Source: Cupriavidus nantongensis | GTDB lineage: Bacteria > Pseudomonadota > Gammaproteobacteria > Burkholderiales > Burkholderiaceae | DNA: 64,000 nt | Direction: 5' to 3' | Assembly (NCBI RefSeq): GCF_001598055.1 | Contig: NZ_CP014844.1 | Coordinates: forward strand, 1,728,967-1,792,966 | Shown here: piece by piece, positions 50,214-59,536 of the stretch | Layout of the letters: every line of letters starts with the position of its first letter | How positions within the stretch are numbered: position 1 is the stretch's first letter | Made by a program: the position numbers and the translations under genes | The notes under the pieces: generated by a model | What the model saw: the letters and a program-made list of their open reading frames with translations, nothing else | The model's database searches: none | What the model was told of the DNA's origin: nothing

Positions 50214-52553
50214 GTGACAGTGGGCTATGAGCATCTGCGCCTGGGGAGAGAAGCGCCGCTGACGGATCGCCATAGACGTCAGGACAAGAGGCCTCGATTC
50301 AGGCCGGCTGACCCCCGCGCCCACGGCGCGATGCTGGCACAGAAGCTCGTCGTGGCGCGGGAACGGATCGGCGAAGAAGATCTGGGTGGATTCGACGATC
50401 GAAAGCTTCTCAAGATTCAGCTGCATGCCGGTGACAAAAGCGTTCCTGCATTCGACACGATTCCCGGTGTTGAGATCGTCAGCCAAGAAGACGAGTCCAT
50501 CGTGCTGGCCTTCGCGACGGAAGAGGGTCTCGCAGAGTTCGAGAGCCGTCTCAGCACACTCGCCCGCGACGGCGTGGTGACGCGCAAGGAACTCCTGTTT
50601 GTCATCGAGGACTTCGACCATTGGACGTCCCAGGACCGTACCGGCGCGGCGCTACGCGAGCAGGGGTTTCCCGCCGAGGAGTCCTTCACGCTCGACGTCG
50701 AACTGTGGCCCCAGGAGCGGCAAGACAGACGCCAGGCGCTCATGGAGGCGTTTTCCCGCTGGCTGCAGGAATACGGCATAGAGCGGCTGGATAGCCTCAC
50801 GCAGCCTTCCCTCCTGATGGTGCGGATGCGCTGTACGCGAGAGCAGGCGGATCGGGTCCTGCGGCATCGCGACGTGCGCACGGTCGACCTTCCTCCGCGA
50901 CTCGGCATTGCCGTCCAGTTGCTGCTCACTGACGTCAACCAGTTTCCCGCTGTCTTGCCTCCAGATGGCGGCGCTCCGTCCGTCGCCGTTCTCGATTCGG
51001 GACTGACGCCGGGACACCCCTTGCTGGGGCCGGCAGTGGGCGATGCACAAGGCTACCTTTCTCCCCATCGGACCCCGCATGACGATGAGCCCTGGCACGG
51101 AACTTTTGTCGCCGGCTTGGCGCTGTATGGGGACGTGGGGGCTGCGATCCGCGACGGGCGCTTCGTCCCGCAGCTCCGGCTGTTCTCCGGGAAGGTCTTC
51201 AATGACGACGGCAACGACCAGACCGAGTTCGTCGAGAAGGCGGTGGAGGAGGCTGTGCGCGAGTTGCACGGCCAGTACGGGTGTCGTGTCTTCAATCTGA
51301 GCTATGGCGATCTCAACAAGGTCTATGACGGGCGCCACGTTCGCGGCTTGGCCTACACCCTGGATCGCCTGACGCGGGAGATCGGTGTCCTGTTCGTAGT
51401 GCCCACCGGCAACCTGCACCTTTCCGAGCTGCCAGCCGACGCGCGAGAACGCTATCCCGACTATCTGCTTGCCGACTTCGCGCGCTTGCTCGATCCGGCC
51501 ACTGCCCTGAACGCGCTCACGGTAGGCGGTATTGCACAGAACGAAGCGACGAGGGACGCGCAGCGGCATCCGAACGCCCTTGAGGATCAACCATTGGCGC
51601 GAACTGACCAGCCGTTTCCGCTCACGCGATGCGGCTTATCGATCAATGGCGCGATCAAACCCGATGTCGTCGAGCATGCCGGCAACGTCGCGCTGATGCG
51701 GGCGGTAGCACGTCCGCGGCATGCAGGGTTGGGCGTGGTCTCACTCAACGGCGGCTTTGCCGGCGGACCAGGGTTCAGCGAGGACATTGGGACGAGCTAT
51801 GCTGCCCCGGTCGTCGCGCATAAGGCGGCGAGGATCCTGGCCGAACTGCCGAATGCCACCCCGAACCTGTTGCGTGCGTTGATCGGCGCGCATGCCAGCT
51901 GGCCACAAGCCTGCGAGACCTTGCTCAACCCCAACGGCAACGGTGAAGGGCGCGACAAGCTGCTGCGTCTGATCGGCTATGGGTGTGTAGAGGATGCCGC
52001 CCTCTTTCGTTCGCTGGACCACACCGTCACCTTGCTGACCGAAGAGCGCATCGGCAACGACCAGCACCATTTTTTCGAGCTGCCGCTGCCTGACAGCTTC
52101 TGGGCGGGCGGCCGCCGTACGCGGGAGATAACGGTTGCCCTGGCGCACAGTCCAGCCGTCCGTACCACGCGGCTGGACTACCGCATGAGCAAACTGTGGT
52201 TCTCCGTGGTAACAGCGAGTGGCCTGGACGAGGTGACACAGGCTTTCCGTCGGAACCGTGAGCAAGGCATGGGAGAGCGCAGCAACGGTCGCTGGCTGTC
52301 CAACGACGCACGCAAGAATGGCACGTTGCAGGTTTCTCGCTGGAGCTTCAAACAGGCGCTTGCGAACGACAACAAGATCTTCGTGGTGGTGACTCGCCAG
52401 GACAGCCCATGGTCGAACGGCCGCGATGGCGAAGAACCCTATGCGCTCGCCGCGGTGCTCGCCGACCGCGAGCAGGCGAATGCCCAGCTCTACGCCCATG
52501 TCCGCGCCGTGCTTGAAGCCCGCGTCCAGGCGCGTGCTCGTGCGAGGGTGTGA
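50214..52553 (+). CDS. S8-family subtilisin-like serine peptidase
   Basis: A 779-residue cytoplasmic-type subtilase (no signal peptide). The GTG start at 50214 follows GGAGGGAA. The catalytic triad is complete: Asp261 in VAVLDSGLTPGHPL, His295 in WHGTFVAG, Ser528 in GTSYAAPVVA. A 250-residue N-terminal domain precedes the protease, and a C-terminal beta-like domain follows. It is co-transcribed with the AAA ATPase. Intracellular proteases in defence loci may activate or destroy partner proteins upon infection; the substrate here is unknown. Confidence 0.92.
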   Translation: MTVGYEHLRLGREAPLTDRHRRQDKRPRFRPADPRAHGAMLAQKLVVARERIGEEDLGGFDDRKLLKIQLHAGDKSVPAFDTIPGVEIVSQEDESIVLAFATEEGLAEFESRLSTLARDGVVTRKELLFVIEDFDHWTSQDRTGAALREQGFPAEESFTLDVELWPQERQDRRQALMEAFSRWLQEYGIERLDSLTQPSLLMVRMRCTREQADRVLRHRDVRTVDLPPRLGIAVQLLLTDVNQFPAVLPPDGGAPSVAVLDSGLTPGHPLLGPAVGDAQGYLSPHRTPHDDEPWHGTFVAGLALYGDVGAAIRDGRFVPQLRLFSGKVFNDDGNDQTEFVEKAVEEAVRELHGQYGCRVFNLSYGDLNKVYDGRHVRGLAYTLDRLTREIGVLFVVPTGNLHLSELPADARERYPDYLLADFARLLDPATALNALTVGGIAQNEATRDAQRHPNALEDQPLARTDQPFPLTRCGLSINGAIKPDVVEHAGNVALMRAVARPRHAGLGVVSLNGGFAGGPGFSEDIGTSYAAPVVAHKAARILAELPNATPNLLRALIGAHASWPQACETLLNPNGNGEGRDKLLRLIGYGCVEDAALFRSLDHTVTLLTEERIGNDQHHFFELPLPDSFWAGGRRTREITVALAHSPAVRTTRLDYRMSKLWFSVVTASGLDEVTQAFRRNREQGMGERSNGRWLSNDARKNGTLQVSRWSFKQALANDNKIFVVVTRQDSPWSNGRDGEEPYALAAVLADREQANAQLYAHVRAVLEARVQARARARV

Positions 52554-52561
52554 CGCGAACC

Positions 52562-53353
52562 ATGCTGCTGGACGTACCAGGATTCATCGCCTCGCTTGGT
52601 CTGCCCGACGGCTGCCGAGTCGATCAGCGCGTGCCGAAGAAGCTGCTGCTGGAGAACGGAGCCCCCACGGCTGCCGACAAGCGACTGATCGCCGATACCG
52701 TCGAGGAGATACAGTGGGTCGCGGCGCTCAAGCCGAACACCATCGGCGTGCCCGACTATCGCGACGACCAGCGCGAGTACCTGGAGATCGCGGTGCTTGC
52801 CGTGACGCTGCGCAGCCAGCCCGGGCAAGACAAAGCCAAGCCAGCGAACGCTGCCCGCCTCGCCGAACTGGTGCACCGTGCGGTCCCCTATCCGGTCCTG
52901 TTGCTGCTGTGCTCCGGGCAGAGCATGACGCTCTCTTTGGCACATAAGCGCTGGGCGCAGAACGAGGCGGGCAAGGTGGTGCTGGACGGCGGCCTCGTGG
53001 CCGCCTCGCTTCCCGAGGACGCGCCCGGCGCCGATGCGATGGATGCATTCATGCAGACCGTCGCCTTGGCCCGCCAGCCTCGGTCTAGCCTCCTCGCGCT
53101 TTACCAGGGGTGGATGGACGGCGTGCAGGCCCTGCTGGCGGCGAAAATGACCGGAGCGTTCAAGGCCGCCGACAGCCCGAAACAGGCCGCAGCTCGCCGC
53201 CATGCCCTGCAGGAATGCGTGCGGCTGGAGGCCGAGGCGGCTCGCTTGCGCGCCCAGGCCGGCAAGGAAAAACAACTGGCGCGACAGGTCGAGTTGAACC
53301 TCGCGCTCAAGCGCGTGCTGGCCCAACTGGCTGCAGCACGCGAACAGCTTTGA
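52562..53353 (+). CDS. DUF4391 domain-containing protein
   Basis: A 263-residue protein, MLLDVPGFIASLGLPDGCRV, with VPKKLLLENGAPTAADKRLI and WVAALKPNTIGVPDYRDDQR, the pattern I know from DUF4391 proteins next to type III R-M genes. The C-terminal 80 residues form a coiled coil (LEAEAARLRAQAGKEKQLAR). The ATG is 9 bases past the subtilase stop; a GTG four codons upstream is possible. It lies directly in front of the mod gene. Function unknown. Confidence 0.85.
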   Translation: MLLDVPGFIASLGLPDGCRVDQRVPKKLLLENGAPTAADKRLIADTVEEIQWVAALKPNTIGVPDYRDDQREYLEIAVLAVTLRSQPGQDKAKPANAARLAELVHRAVPYPVLLLLCSGQSMTLSLAHKRWAQNEAGKVVLDGGLVAASLPEDAPGADAMDAFMQTVALARQPRSSLLALYQGWMDGVQALLAAKMTGAFKAADSPKQAAARRHALQECVRLEAEAARLRAQAGKEKQLARQVELNLALKRVLAQLAAAREQL

Positions 53354-53379
53354 AGATCGAACGAATGACGGAGAAGAAA

Positions 53380-55290
53380 ATGCAGATCATCGACGCCGCG
53401 AGTCCACTGGCTCAGTCCGCGGATCTAGTGTCCGGCAACATTGAACAGATCAAAGCCCTGTTCCCGGAACTCATCACCGAGGGGCCGAACGGCGTTTCGG
53501 TGAATGTGGACGTGCTCAAGGCCCTGGTCGGCCACCAGGTGCTCACGGACGCCGACGAGAAATACGGCCTGAACTGGCATGGCAAGCGGCGCGCGCGGCA
53601 ACTGGCGCTGACGCCCTCGACCGGCACCCTGCGGCCTTGCCCCGACGAGAGTGTGGACTGGGACACCACCCAGAACCTGATGATCGAGGGCGACAACCTG
53701 GAGGTACTCAAGCTCCTGCAGAAGAGCTACGCCGGAAAGGTCAAGCTGATCTATATCGACCCGCCTTACAACACCGGCAAGGATTTCGTGTACCCGGACA
53801 ACTTTCAGGACAACATCAAGAACTATCTGGAGCTGACTGGGCAGGTCGAAGGCGGGCGAAAGCTCAGCAGCAACACCGAGGCCAGCGGGCGGTTTCATAC
53901 CGATTGGCTGAACATGATGTATCCGAGGTTAAAGCTGGCGAGAAACCTGCTCCGCGAGGACGGGGCGCTTTTCGTTTCATGCGACGACGGTGAAGTCGAG
54001 AATCTCCGCTGTCTTCTTAACGATATCTTTGGCGAAGAAAACTTCGTCGCACAGTTCGTCTGGAGGGCACGTCAGTTCACTGACGCGAGAGCAAATACAA
54101 ACGTATCCACTGACCACGAGTACATCCTCGCCTATGCGAGAGAGTCTGCGTTTTCGCTTCGCGGAATTGAAAGAGACGAATCGAAATTCTCAAATCCTGA
54201 CGACGACCCTCGTGGACCTTGGATGAGTCGTAGCATCCTTGGGCTCGCAACGCGCGATCAGCGCCCCAACCTGCATTACGATTTGATTGATCCCGTCACC
54301 GGGCGACAGTTTCCGCCCAATCCGGCGACTGGTTGGCGGTACTCCCGCGAGCGAATGGCACTTCTCATCTCTGAAGGACGGATTCTCTTTCCGAGCAAGG
54401 ACGATGGTCGGCCCAGAGAGAAGAAATTTCGGAGTGAGATGCAGTCGGAGTTCATTGCGTTCCGCACCATCATTGATGGCGTATACACGGCGGATGGAAC
54501 GCAGGAGATTCGAGACTTGTTCGGGGCAGAGGTGTTCTCCTTTCCGAAGCCATGCGAGCTGCTTCGAAGAATCGTCGAGCAGACAACAGGAGAAGGCGAC
54601 TTGGTTGTGGACTTCTTTGCTGGATCTGGCACAACCGGCCACGCTGTGATGTCGCAAAATGTGATCGATGAAGGTAAGCGACGGTACATTTTGGTGCAGC
54701 TCCCCGAGCCTCTTGATGTGGGCAACAGAGACCAAGGGGTTGCAGCAAGCTACTGTGATCAACTAGGCAAGCCTCGTAGCATCGCCGAGCTGACCAAAGA
54801 ACGCCTTCGTCGTGCCGCTGCAAAGGTGAAGGCGGACAACCCGATGTTCGCCGGCGATACCGGCTTCCGCGTCTTCAGACTCGATACCTCCAACATCCGC
54901 GCCTGGAACCCGAACCCCGCGGATCTGGAGCAGACCCTGTTCGGCCACCAGGATCATCTCGTCGATGGCCGCAGCGAATCGGACATCCTCTACGAGCTGC
55001 TGCTCAAGCTGGGACTCGACTTGTGCGTACCAATGGATAAGCGCTCGATCCATGGCAAAGACATGCATTCGGTGGGCGGCGGCGTGCTGATGGCCTGCCT
55101 CGCCGAGCACATCACCCGCGACGACGTGGAGCCGCTGGCGCAAGGTATCGTGGCCTGCCACGAGGAGCTTCAGCCCGCGGGGGACACCACCTGCGTGTTT
55201 CGCGATAGCGCCTTCGCGGACGATGTGACCAAGACCAATATGGCCGCGATCCTGGAGCAACACGGCATCCAGAACGTGCGCAGTCTGTGA
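53380..55290 (+). CDS. mod: Type III restriction-modification adenine methyltransferase (Mod)
   Basis: A 636-residue beta-class N6-adenine methyltransferase: DPPYNTGKDF at residue 127 precedes the SAM motif FFAGSGTTGHA near 413. The start MQIIDAASPL has GGAG 6 bases upstream; an ATG at 53365 is possible. The central target-recognition part (about 53990-54800) is visibly poorer in G+C and codon bias than both ends, which suggests exchange of the specificity region. Together with Res it should methylate and cut at an unknown asymmetric site. Res lies 10 bases downstream. Confidence 0.93.
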   Translation: MQIIDAASPLAQSADLVSGNIEQIKALFPELITEGPNGVSVNVDVLKALVGHQVLTDADEKYGLNWHGKRRARQLALTPSTGTLRPCPDESVDWDTTQNLMIEGDNLEVLKLLQKSYAGKVKLIYIDPPYNTGKDFVYPDNFQDNIKNYLELTGQVEGGRKLSSNTEASGRFHTDWLNMMYPRLKLARNLLREDGALFVSCDDGEVENLRCLLNDIFGEENFVAQFVWRARQFTDARANTNVSTDHEYILAYARESAFSLRGIERDESKFSNPDDDPRGPWMSRSILGLATRDQRPNLHYDLIDPVTGRQFPPNPATGWRYSRERMALLISEGRILFPSKDDGRPREKKFRSEMQSEFIAFRTIIDGVYTADGTQEIRDLFGAEVFSFPKPCELLRRIVEQTTGEGDLVVDFFAGSGTTGHAVMSQNVIDEGKRRYILVQLPEPLDVGNRDQGVAASYCDQLGKPRSIAELTKERLRRAAAKVKADNPMFAGDTGFRVFRLDTSNIRAWNPNPADLEQTLFGHQDHLVDGRSESDILYELLLKLGLDLCVPMDKRSIHGKDMHSVGGGVLMACLAEHITRDDVEPLAQGIVACHEELQPAGDTTCVFRDSAFADDVTKTNMAAILEQHGIQNVRSL

Positions 55291-55300
55291 GGGCGTGGTG

Positions 55301-58300
55301 ATGAAACTGCATTTCGAGCCCAACCTCGACTACCAGCTTCAGGCCATCGAGGCGGTCTGCGATCTGTTCCGCGGCCAGGAGGTGTGCCGTACCGAGTTCA
55401 CGGTGACCATGAAGGCGCCGCCGCCAGCTGCTGACGACATGTTTCCGGGCACCAAGCCCGAGCAACTGACCCTCGGCGTGGCCGAATCGGACCTGGGCGT
55501 CGGCAACCGCCTCACGTTGCTGGACGACGAGCTGCACCAGAATCTGGCCGACATCCAGTTGCGTGGGGGGTTGCCGCCTTCCGGCGCATTGGTCTCGGGC
55601 GATTTCACCGTCGAGATGGAAACCGGTACTGGCAAGACCTACGTCTACCTGCGCAGCATCTTCGAGCTGAACAAGCGCTACGGATTCAGCAAGTTCGTCA
55701 TCGTGGTGCCGTCGGTGGCGATCAAGGAGGGCGTCTACAAGACCCTGCAGATCACGGAGGAGCACTTCAAGGGACTCTATGCCGGCGTGCCCTTCGACTA
55801 CTTCCTGTATGACTCCAACAAGCTTGGGCAGGTGCGCAATTTCGCCACCAGCTCGAACATCCAGGTCATGGTGGTCACGGTCGGTGCCATCAACAAGAAG
55901 GACGTTAACAACCTCTACAAGGACAGCGAGAAGACCGGCGGCGAGAAGCCCATCGATCTGATCAAGGCCACGCGGCCCGTCGTGATCGTCGACGAGCCGC
56001 AAAGCGTGGACGGCGGCCTGACCGGCGCGGGCAAAACTGCGCTCGACGCGATGAATCCGCTATGCACGCTGCGCTATTCCGCGACCCACGTGGACAAGCA
56101 CCACATGGTGTTCCGCCTCGACGCCGTGGATGCCTACGAGCGCAAGCTGGTCAAGCAAATCGAGGTGGCATCGGCCACGGTGGAAGATGCCCACAACAAG
56201 CCGTTCGTTCGGCTGGTGTCGGTCGCCAACCGCCGCGGAACGATCTCTGCCCGTGTGGAGCTCGATGTGGCAACTGCCAACGGCGTGAGACGGCAAGAGG
56301 TGACGGTCTCCGACGGTGACGACCTGGAGCAGGCCGCCGAGCGCGCCATCTACGCCGATTTTCGCGTCGGTGAGATCAATACCGCCAAGGGTGAAGAGTT
56401 CCTGGAGCTGCGCTACCCCGGCGGCGAAACCTTTCTCAGGGTGGGGCAAGCGCATGGTGATGTCGATGCCCTGGCCGTGCAGCGCGAGATGATCCGCCGC
56501 ACCATCAAGGAGCACCTCGACAAGGAAAAGCGCCTGCGCCCGCTGGGCATCAAGGTGCTATCGCTGTTCTTCATCGATGCGGTGGACAAGTACCGCCAGT
56601 ACGACGCCGACGGCAACCCGGTCAAGGGCGACTACGCGCGCATCTTCGAAGAGGAATATCGCCGCGCGGCCAAGCTGCCCGCTTATCAGAGTTTGTTCGG
56701 CGAAATCGACCTGGCGAGTGCCGCCGAGGAAGTCCACAACGGCTACTTCTCCATCGACAAGAAAGGCGGCTGGACGGACACCAGTGAAAACACCGCGGGC
56801 AACCGCGAGAACGCCGAGCGTGCCTACAACCTGATCATGAAGGAGAAAGAGAAGCTGCTGTCCTTCGATACGCCGCTGAAATTCATCTTCTCCCACTCAG
56901 CGCTCAAGGAAGGCTGGGACAACCCCAACGTGTTCCAGATTTGCACGCTGCGCGACATACAGACCGAGCGCGAGCGCCGCCAGACCATCGGCCGGGGGTT
57001 ACGCCTCGCCGTGAACCAGAACGGCGAGCGCGTGCGCGGATTCGAGGTCAATACCCTCACCGTGATTGCCACCGAGAACTACGAGCAATTCGCCGAGAAC
57101 CTGCAGAAGGAAATCGAGGCCGACACCGGCATCCGCTTTGGCATCGTCGAGCAGCACCAGTTCGCCGCCATCACCGTTACCGGGGCCGACGGCCAAACCG
57201 TGCCTCTGGGCGTCGATCAATCGAAAGCGCTGTGGGAGCACCTGAAAGCTGCCGGCCACATCGATGCCAAGGGCAAGGTCCAGGATTCGTTGAAGACGGC
57301 GTTAAAGGATGGAACCCTGGCGCTACCTGCGGAGTTCGACGCGCAGCGCAGTCAAATCGCCGAGGTGCTGCGCAAGGTGTCGGGCCGTCTGGAAATCAAG
57401 AACGCCGACGAGCGCAAGCAGGTTGCCGTGCGCAAGGGCGTCTATCTCAGCCCCGAGTTCAAGGAGCTGTGGGATCGCATCAAGCACAAGACGACCTATC
57501 GGGTGCAGTTCGATAATGACAAGCTGATCCAGAACTGCATCGATTCGCTTCGACAAGCCCCGGCCATCCCCAAGGCCCGGCTGCAATGGCGCAAGGCCGA
57601 CATCGCCATCGGCAAGGCAGGGGTGGAGGCCACGGAGAAAGCGGGCGCGGCAACTGTCGTCCTGGACGAGACGGACATCGAGCTGCCGGACCTGCTCACC
57701 GACCTCCAGGATCGCACCCAACTCACCCGCCGGAGCATCGCCACCATCCTGAGCGGCAGCGGGCGGCTGGACGACTTCAAGCGCAACCCGCAGCAGTTCA
57801 TCGAGCTGACCGCCGAGACCATCAACCGCTGCAAGCGCCTGGCCTTGGTCGACGGCATCAAGTACCAGAAGCTTGGCGATCAGCACGTCTATGCACAGGA
57901 ACTGTTCGAGCAGGAAGAGCTGACCGGCTACCTGAAGAACATGCTGATGGACACGGGCAAGTCCATCTACGAGCACGTGGTCTACGACTCCACCACCGAG
58001 CGCGACTTCGCCGACGCGCTGGAGAAGAACGACGCCATTAAGCTCTACGCCAAGCTGCCAGGCTGGTTCAAGGTGCCCACGCCGCTGGGAACCTATAACC
58101 CGGACTGGGCCGTACTGGTGGAGGAAGGTGGAGCGCAGCGACTGTACTTCGTGGTGGAGACCAAGGGCAGCCTGTTCACCGACGACCTGCGCAACAAGGA
58201 GCGCGCAAAGATCGCCTGCGGGGAGGCGCATTTTCATGCGCTGGCGGTCGGCGAGAATCCGGCAAGGTACGTCGTGGCGCGTTCGGTGGACGACGTGCTG

Positions 58301-58339
58301 GTGGAGGCTGCGAAGGCACAGATCAGGGGTGGGGCGTGA
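55301..58339 (+). CDS. res: Type III restriction enzyme, helicase-nuclease subunit (Res)
   Basis: A 1012-residue protein with all expected parts. SF2 helicase: Walker A VEMETGTGKTYVYLR near residue 107, DEAD-like VVIVDEPQSVDGG near 227, motif III LRYSATHVD, motif VI RERRQTIGRGLRLA. The C-terminal PD-(D/E)XK nuclease is YNPDWAVLV followed by VVETKGSLF near 933-950. The start ATG at 55301 is preceded by GAGGGCGTGGTG. It should translocate or switch on ATP hydrolysis and cut with Mod. It is the last GC-rich gene of the operon. Confidence 0.93.
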   Translation: MKLHFEPNLDYQLQAIEAVCDLFRGQEVCRTEFTVTMKAPPPAADDMFPGTKPEQLTLGVAESDLGVGNRLTLLDDELHQNLADIQLRGGLPPSGALVSGDFTVEMETGTGKTYVYLRSIFELNKRYGFSKFVIVVPSVAIKEGVYKTLQITEEHFKGLYAGVPFDYFLYDSNKLGQVRNFATSSNIQVMVVTVGAINKKDVNNLYKDSEKTGGEKPIDLIKATRPVVIVDEPQSVDGGLTGAGKTALDAMNPLCTLRYSATHVDKHHMVFRLDAVDAYERKLVKQIEVASATVEDAHNKPFVRLVSVANRRGTISARVELDVATANGVRRQEVTVSDGDDLEQAAERAIYADFRVGEINTAKGEEFLELRYPGGETFLRVGQAHGDVDALAVQREMIRRTIKEHLDKEKRLRPLGIKVLSLFFIDAVDKYRQYDADGNPVKGDYARIFEEEYRRAAKLPAYQSLFGEIDLASAAEEVHNGYFSIDKKGGWTDTSENTAGNRENAERAYNLIMKEKEKLLSFDTPLKFIFSHSALKEGWDNPNVFQICTLRDIQTERERRQTIGRGLRLAVNQNGERVRGFEVNTLTVIATENYEQFAENLQKEIEADTGIRFGIVEQHQFAAITVTGADGQTVPLGVDQSKALWEHLKAAGHIDAKGKVQDSLKTALKDGTLALPAEFDAQRSQIAEVLRKVSGRLEIKNADERKQVAVRKGVYLSPEFKELWDRIKHKTTYRVQFDNDKLIQNCIDSLRQAPAIPKARLQWRKADIAIGKAGVEATEKAGAATVVLDETDIELPDLLTDLQDRTQLTRRSIATILSGSGRLDDFKRNPQQFIELTAETINRCKRLALVDGIKYQKLGDQHVYAQELFEQEELTGYLKNMLMDTGKSIYEHVVYDSTTERDFADALEKNDAIKLYAKLPGWFKVPTPLGTYNPDWAVLVEEGGAQRLYFVVETKGSLFTDDLRNKERAKIACGEAHFHALAVGENPARYVVARSVDDVLVEAAKAQIRGGA

Positions 58340-58378
58340 ATGCCTTGGACTTCGGAACCAAACTGAGGAGGGTTTTAA

Positions 58379-59536
58379 ATGAGCGCATCTGACAATCTCG
58401 AACCGGTTTGGGCTGCTCCATTTGGTGACGCGCTGGATGCCTTGGATGCGCTTATGGCCCAGCATGGGAGAGTGTTTCTGATCGGCGCGGGTTGCAGCAA
58501 ATGCGCGGGCCTACCGTTGATGGAAGAACTTACTGCCAAGGTACTGGATAGCGGTGTGCTGGATGCTGACACCACAGATATTCTCAATGGAATTCAGGAC
58601 AGATTCATTGGCGCGAGCGGCCCCAACATTGAGGACTACCTTAGTGAGATTATTGACCTGCTGGCTATTGCTGAGAGAAGGACTGAGCGAGGCGCGACCG
58701 ATAACCAGGTATCTATCAAAGACAAACAGTATTCTGGACAGCAACTGAGAGAATCTGCTGAAAAAATCAAGCGAACTATTGCCGACATCATTGAGTGTGG
58801 CGATAAGAAAATTGATGTATCGGTTCATCGGGAATTCGTGAAAGCGGTTCACCGCCCAATTCGACCGGGCAAAACAGACGGTCTTGGTTGCGTGGATTAT
58901 CTCTGCCTCAACTACGACACGCTGCTTGAAGATGCGCTTGCGCTGGAGAGAATTTCTTTCTCAGACGGTCTGGACGGTGGAGTAACCGGATGGTGGAACC
59001 CCACAGTTTTTGAGCGCGATGGGCTCTCGTCGCGGATCTTCAAATTGCACGGTTCCATTAACTGGTGTGAGTTCGATGGCGATCCTCTTCCTCGCCGTGT
59101 CGCCGGCAATGTCAATGTGCAATCTGAAGGCGATAAAAGAATCCTAATTTGGCCCGCGTCAACCAAGTACCGCGAGACTCAAAGAGACCCATACGCACAA
59201 TTGGCCCAACATGGGAGAAGCGCATTAAGGGCCACTCCGGGGTCACAGAGAATTCTCGTTACGTGCGGGTATCGCTTTGGAGATTCACACATCAATCTAG
59301 AAATTGACCGTGCTTTGCGCGAATCGGATGGCCGTCTTACCGTCGTGGTATTTACCTCTGATAATGATCCACAAGGCCAACTGAAGAGGTGGCATGATGA
59401 TCCCGCTATCTCCGAACAGGTCCTAGTTTTCGCAAATCGCGGCTTCTTTCATGGTAGCAATAGAACGTCATCCGACGCCGACCTACTTTGGTGGAAGTTT
59501 GAAAATCTGACCCGCCTGCTTGGAGGTGAAAGATGA
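58379..59536 (+). CDS. SIR2-family NADase-type defence protein
   Basis: A 385-residue protein with the SIR2 NAD-binding signatures VFLIGAGCSKCAGLPLMEEL near residue 33, LCLNYDTLLEDAL near 178, FKLHGSINW near 222 (catalytic His) and VTCGYRFGDSHINLEI near 297. Family members in defence systems hydrolyse NAD+ and cause abortive infection. It overlaps the HerA-like gene by four bases. AGGAGG lies 8 bases before the ATG. Base composition is close to 50% G+C, far below the neighbours, so this pair came from another source. Confidence 0.9.
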   Translation: MSASDNLEPVWAAPFGDALDALDALMAQHGRVFLIGAGCSKCAGLPLMEELTAKVLDSGVLDADTTDILNGIQDRFIGASGPNIEDYLSEIIDLLAIAERRTERGATDNQVSIKDKQYSGQQLRESAEKIKRTIADIIECGDKKIDVSVHREFVKAVHRPIRPGKTDGLGCVDYLCLNYDTLLEDALALERISFSDGLDGGVTGWWNPTVFERDGLSSRIFKLHGSINWCEFDGDPLPRRVAGNVNVQSEGDKRILIWPASTKYRETQRDPYAQLAQHGRSALRATPGSQRILVTCGYRFGDSHINLEIDRALRESDGRLTVVVFTSDNDPQGQLKRWHDDPAISEQVLVFANRGFFHGSNRTSSDADLLWWKFENLTRLLGGER

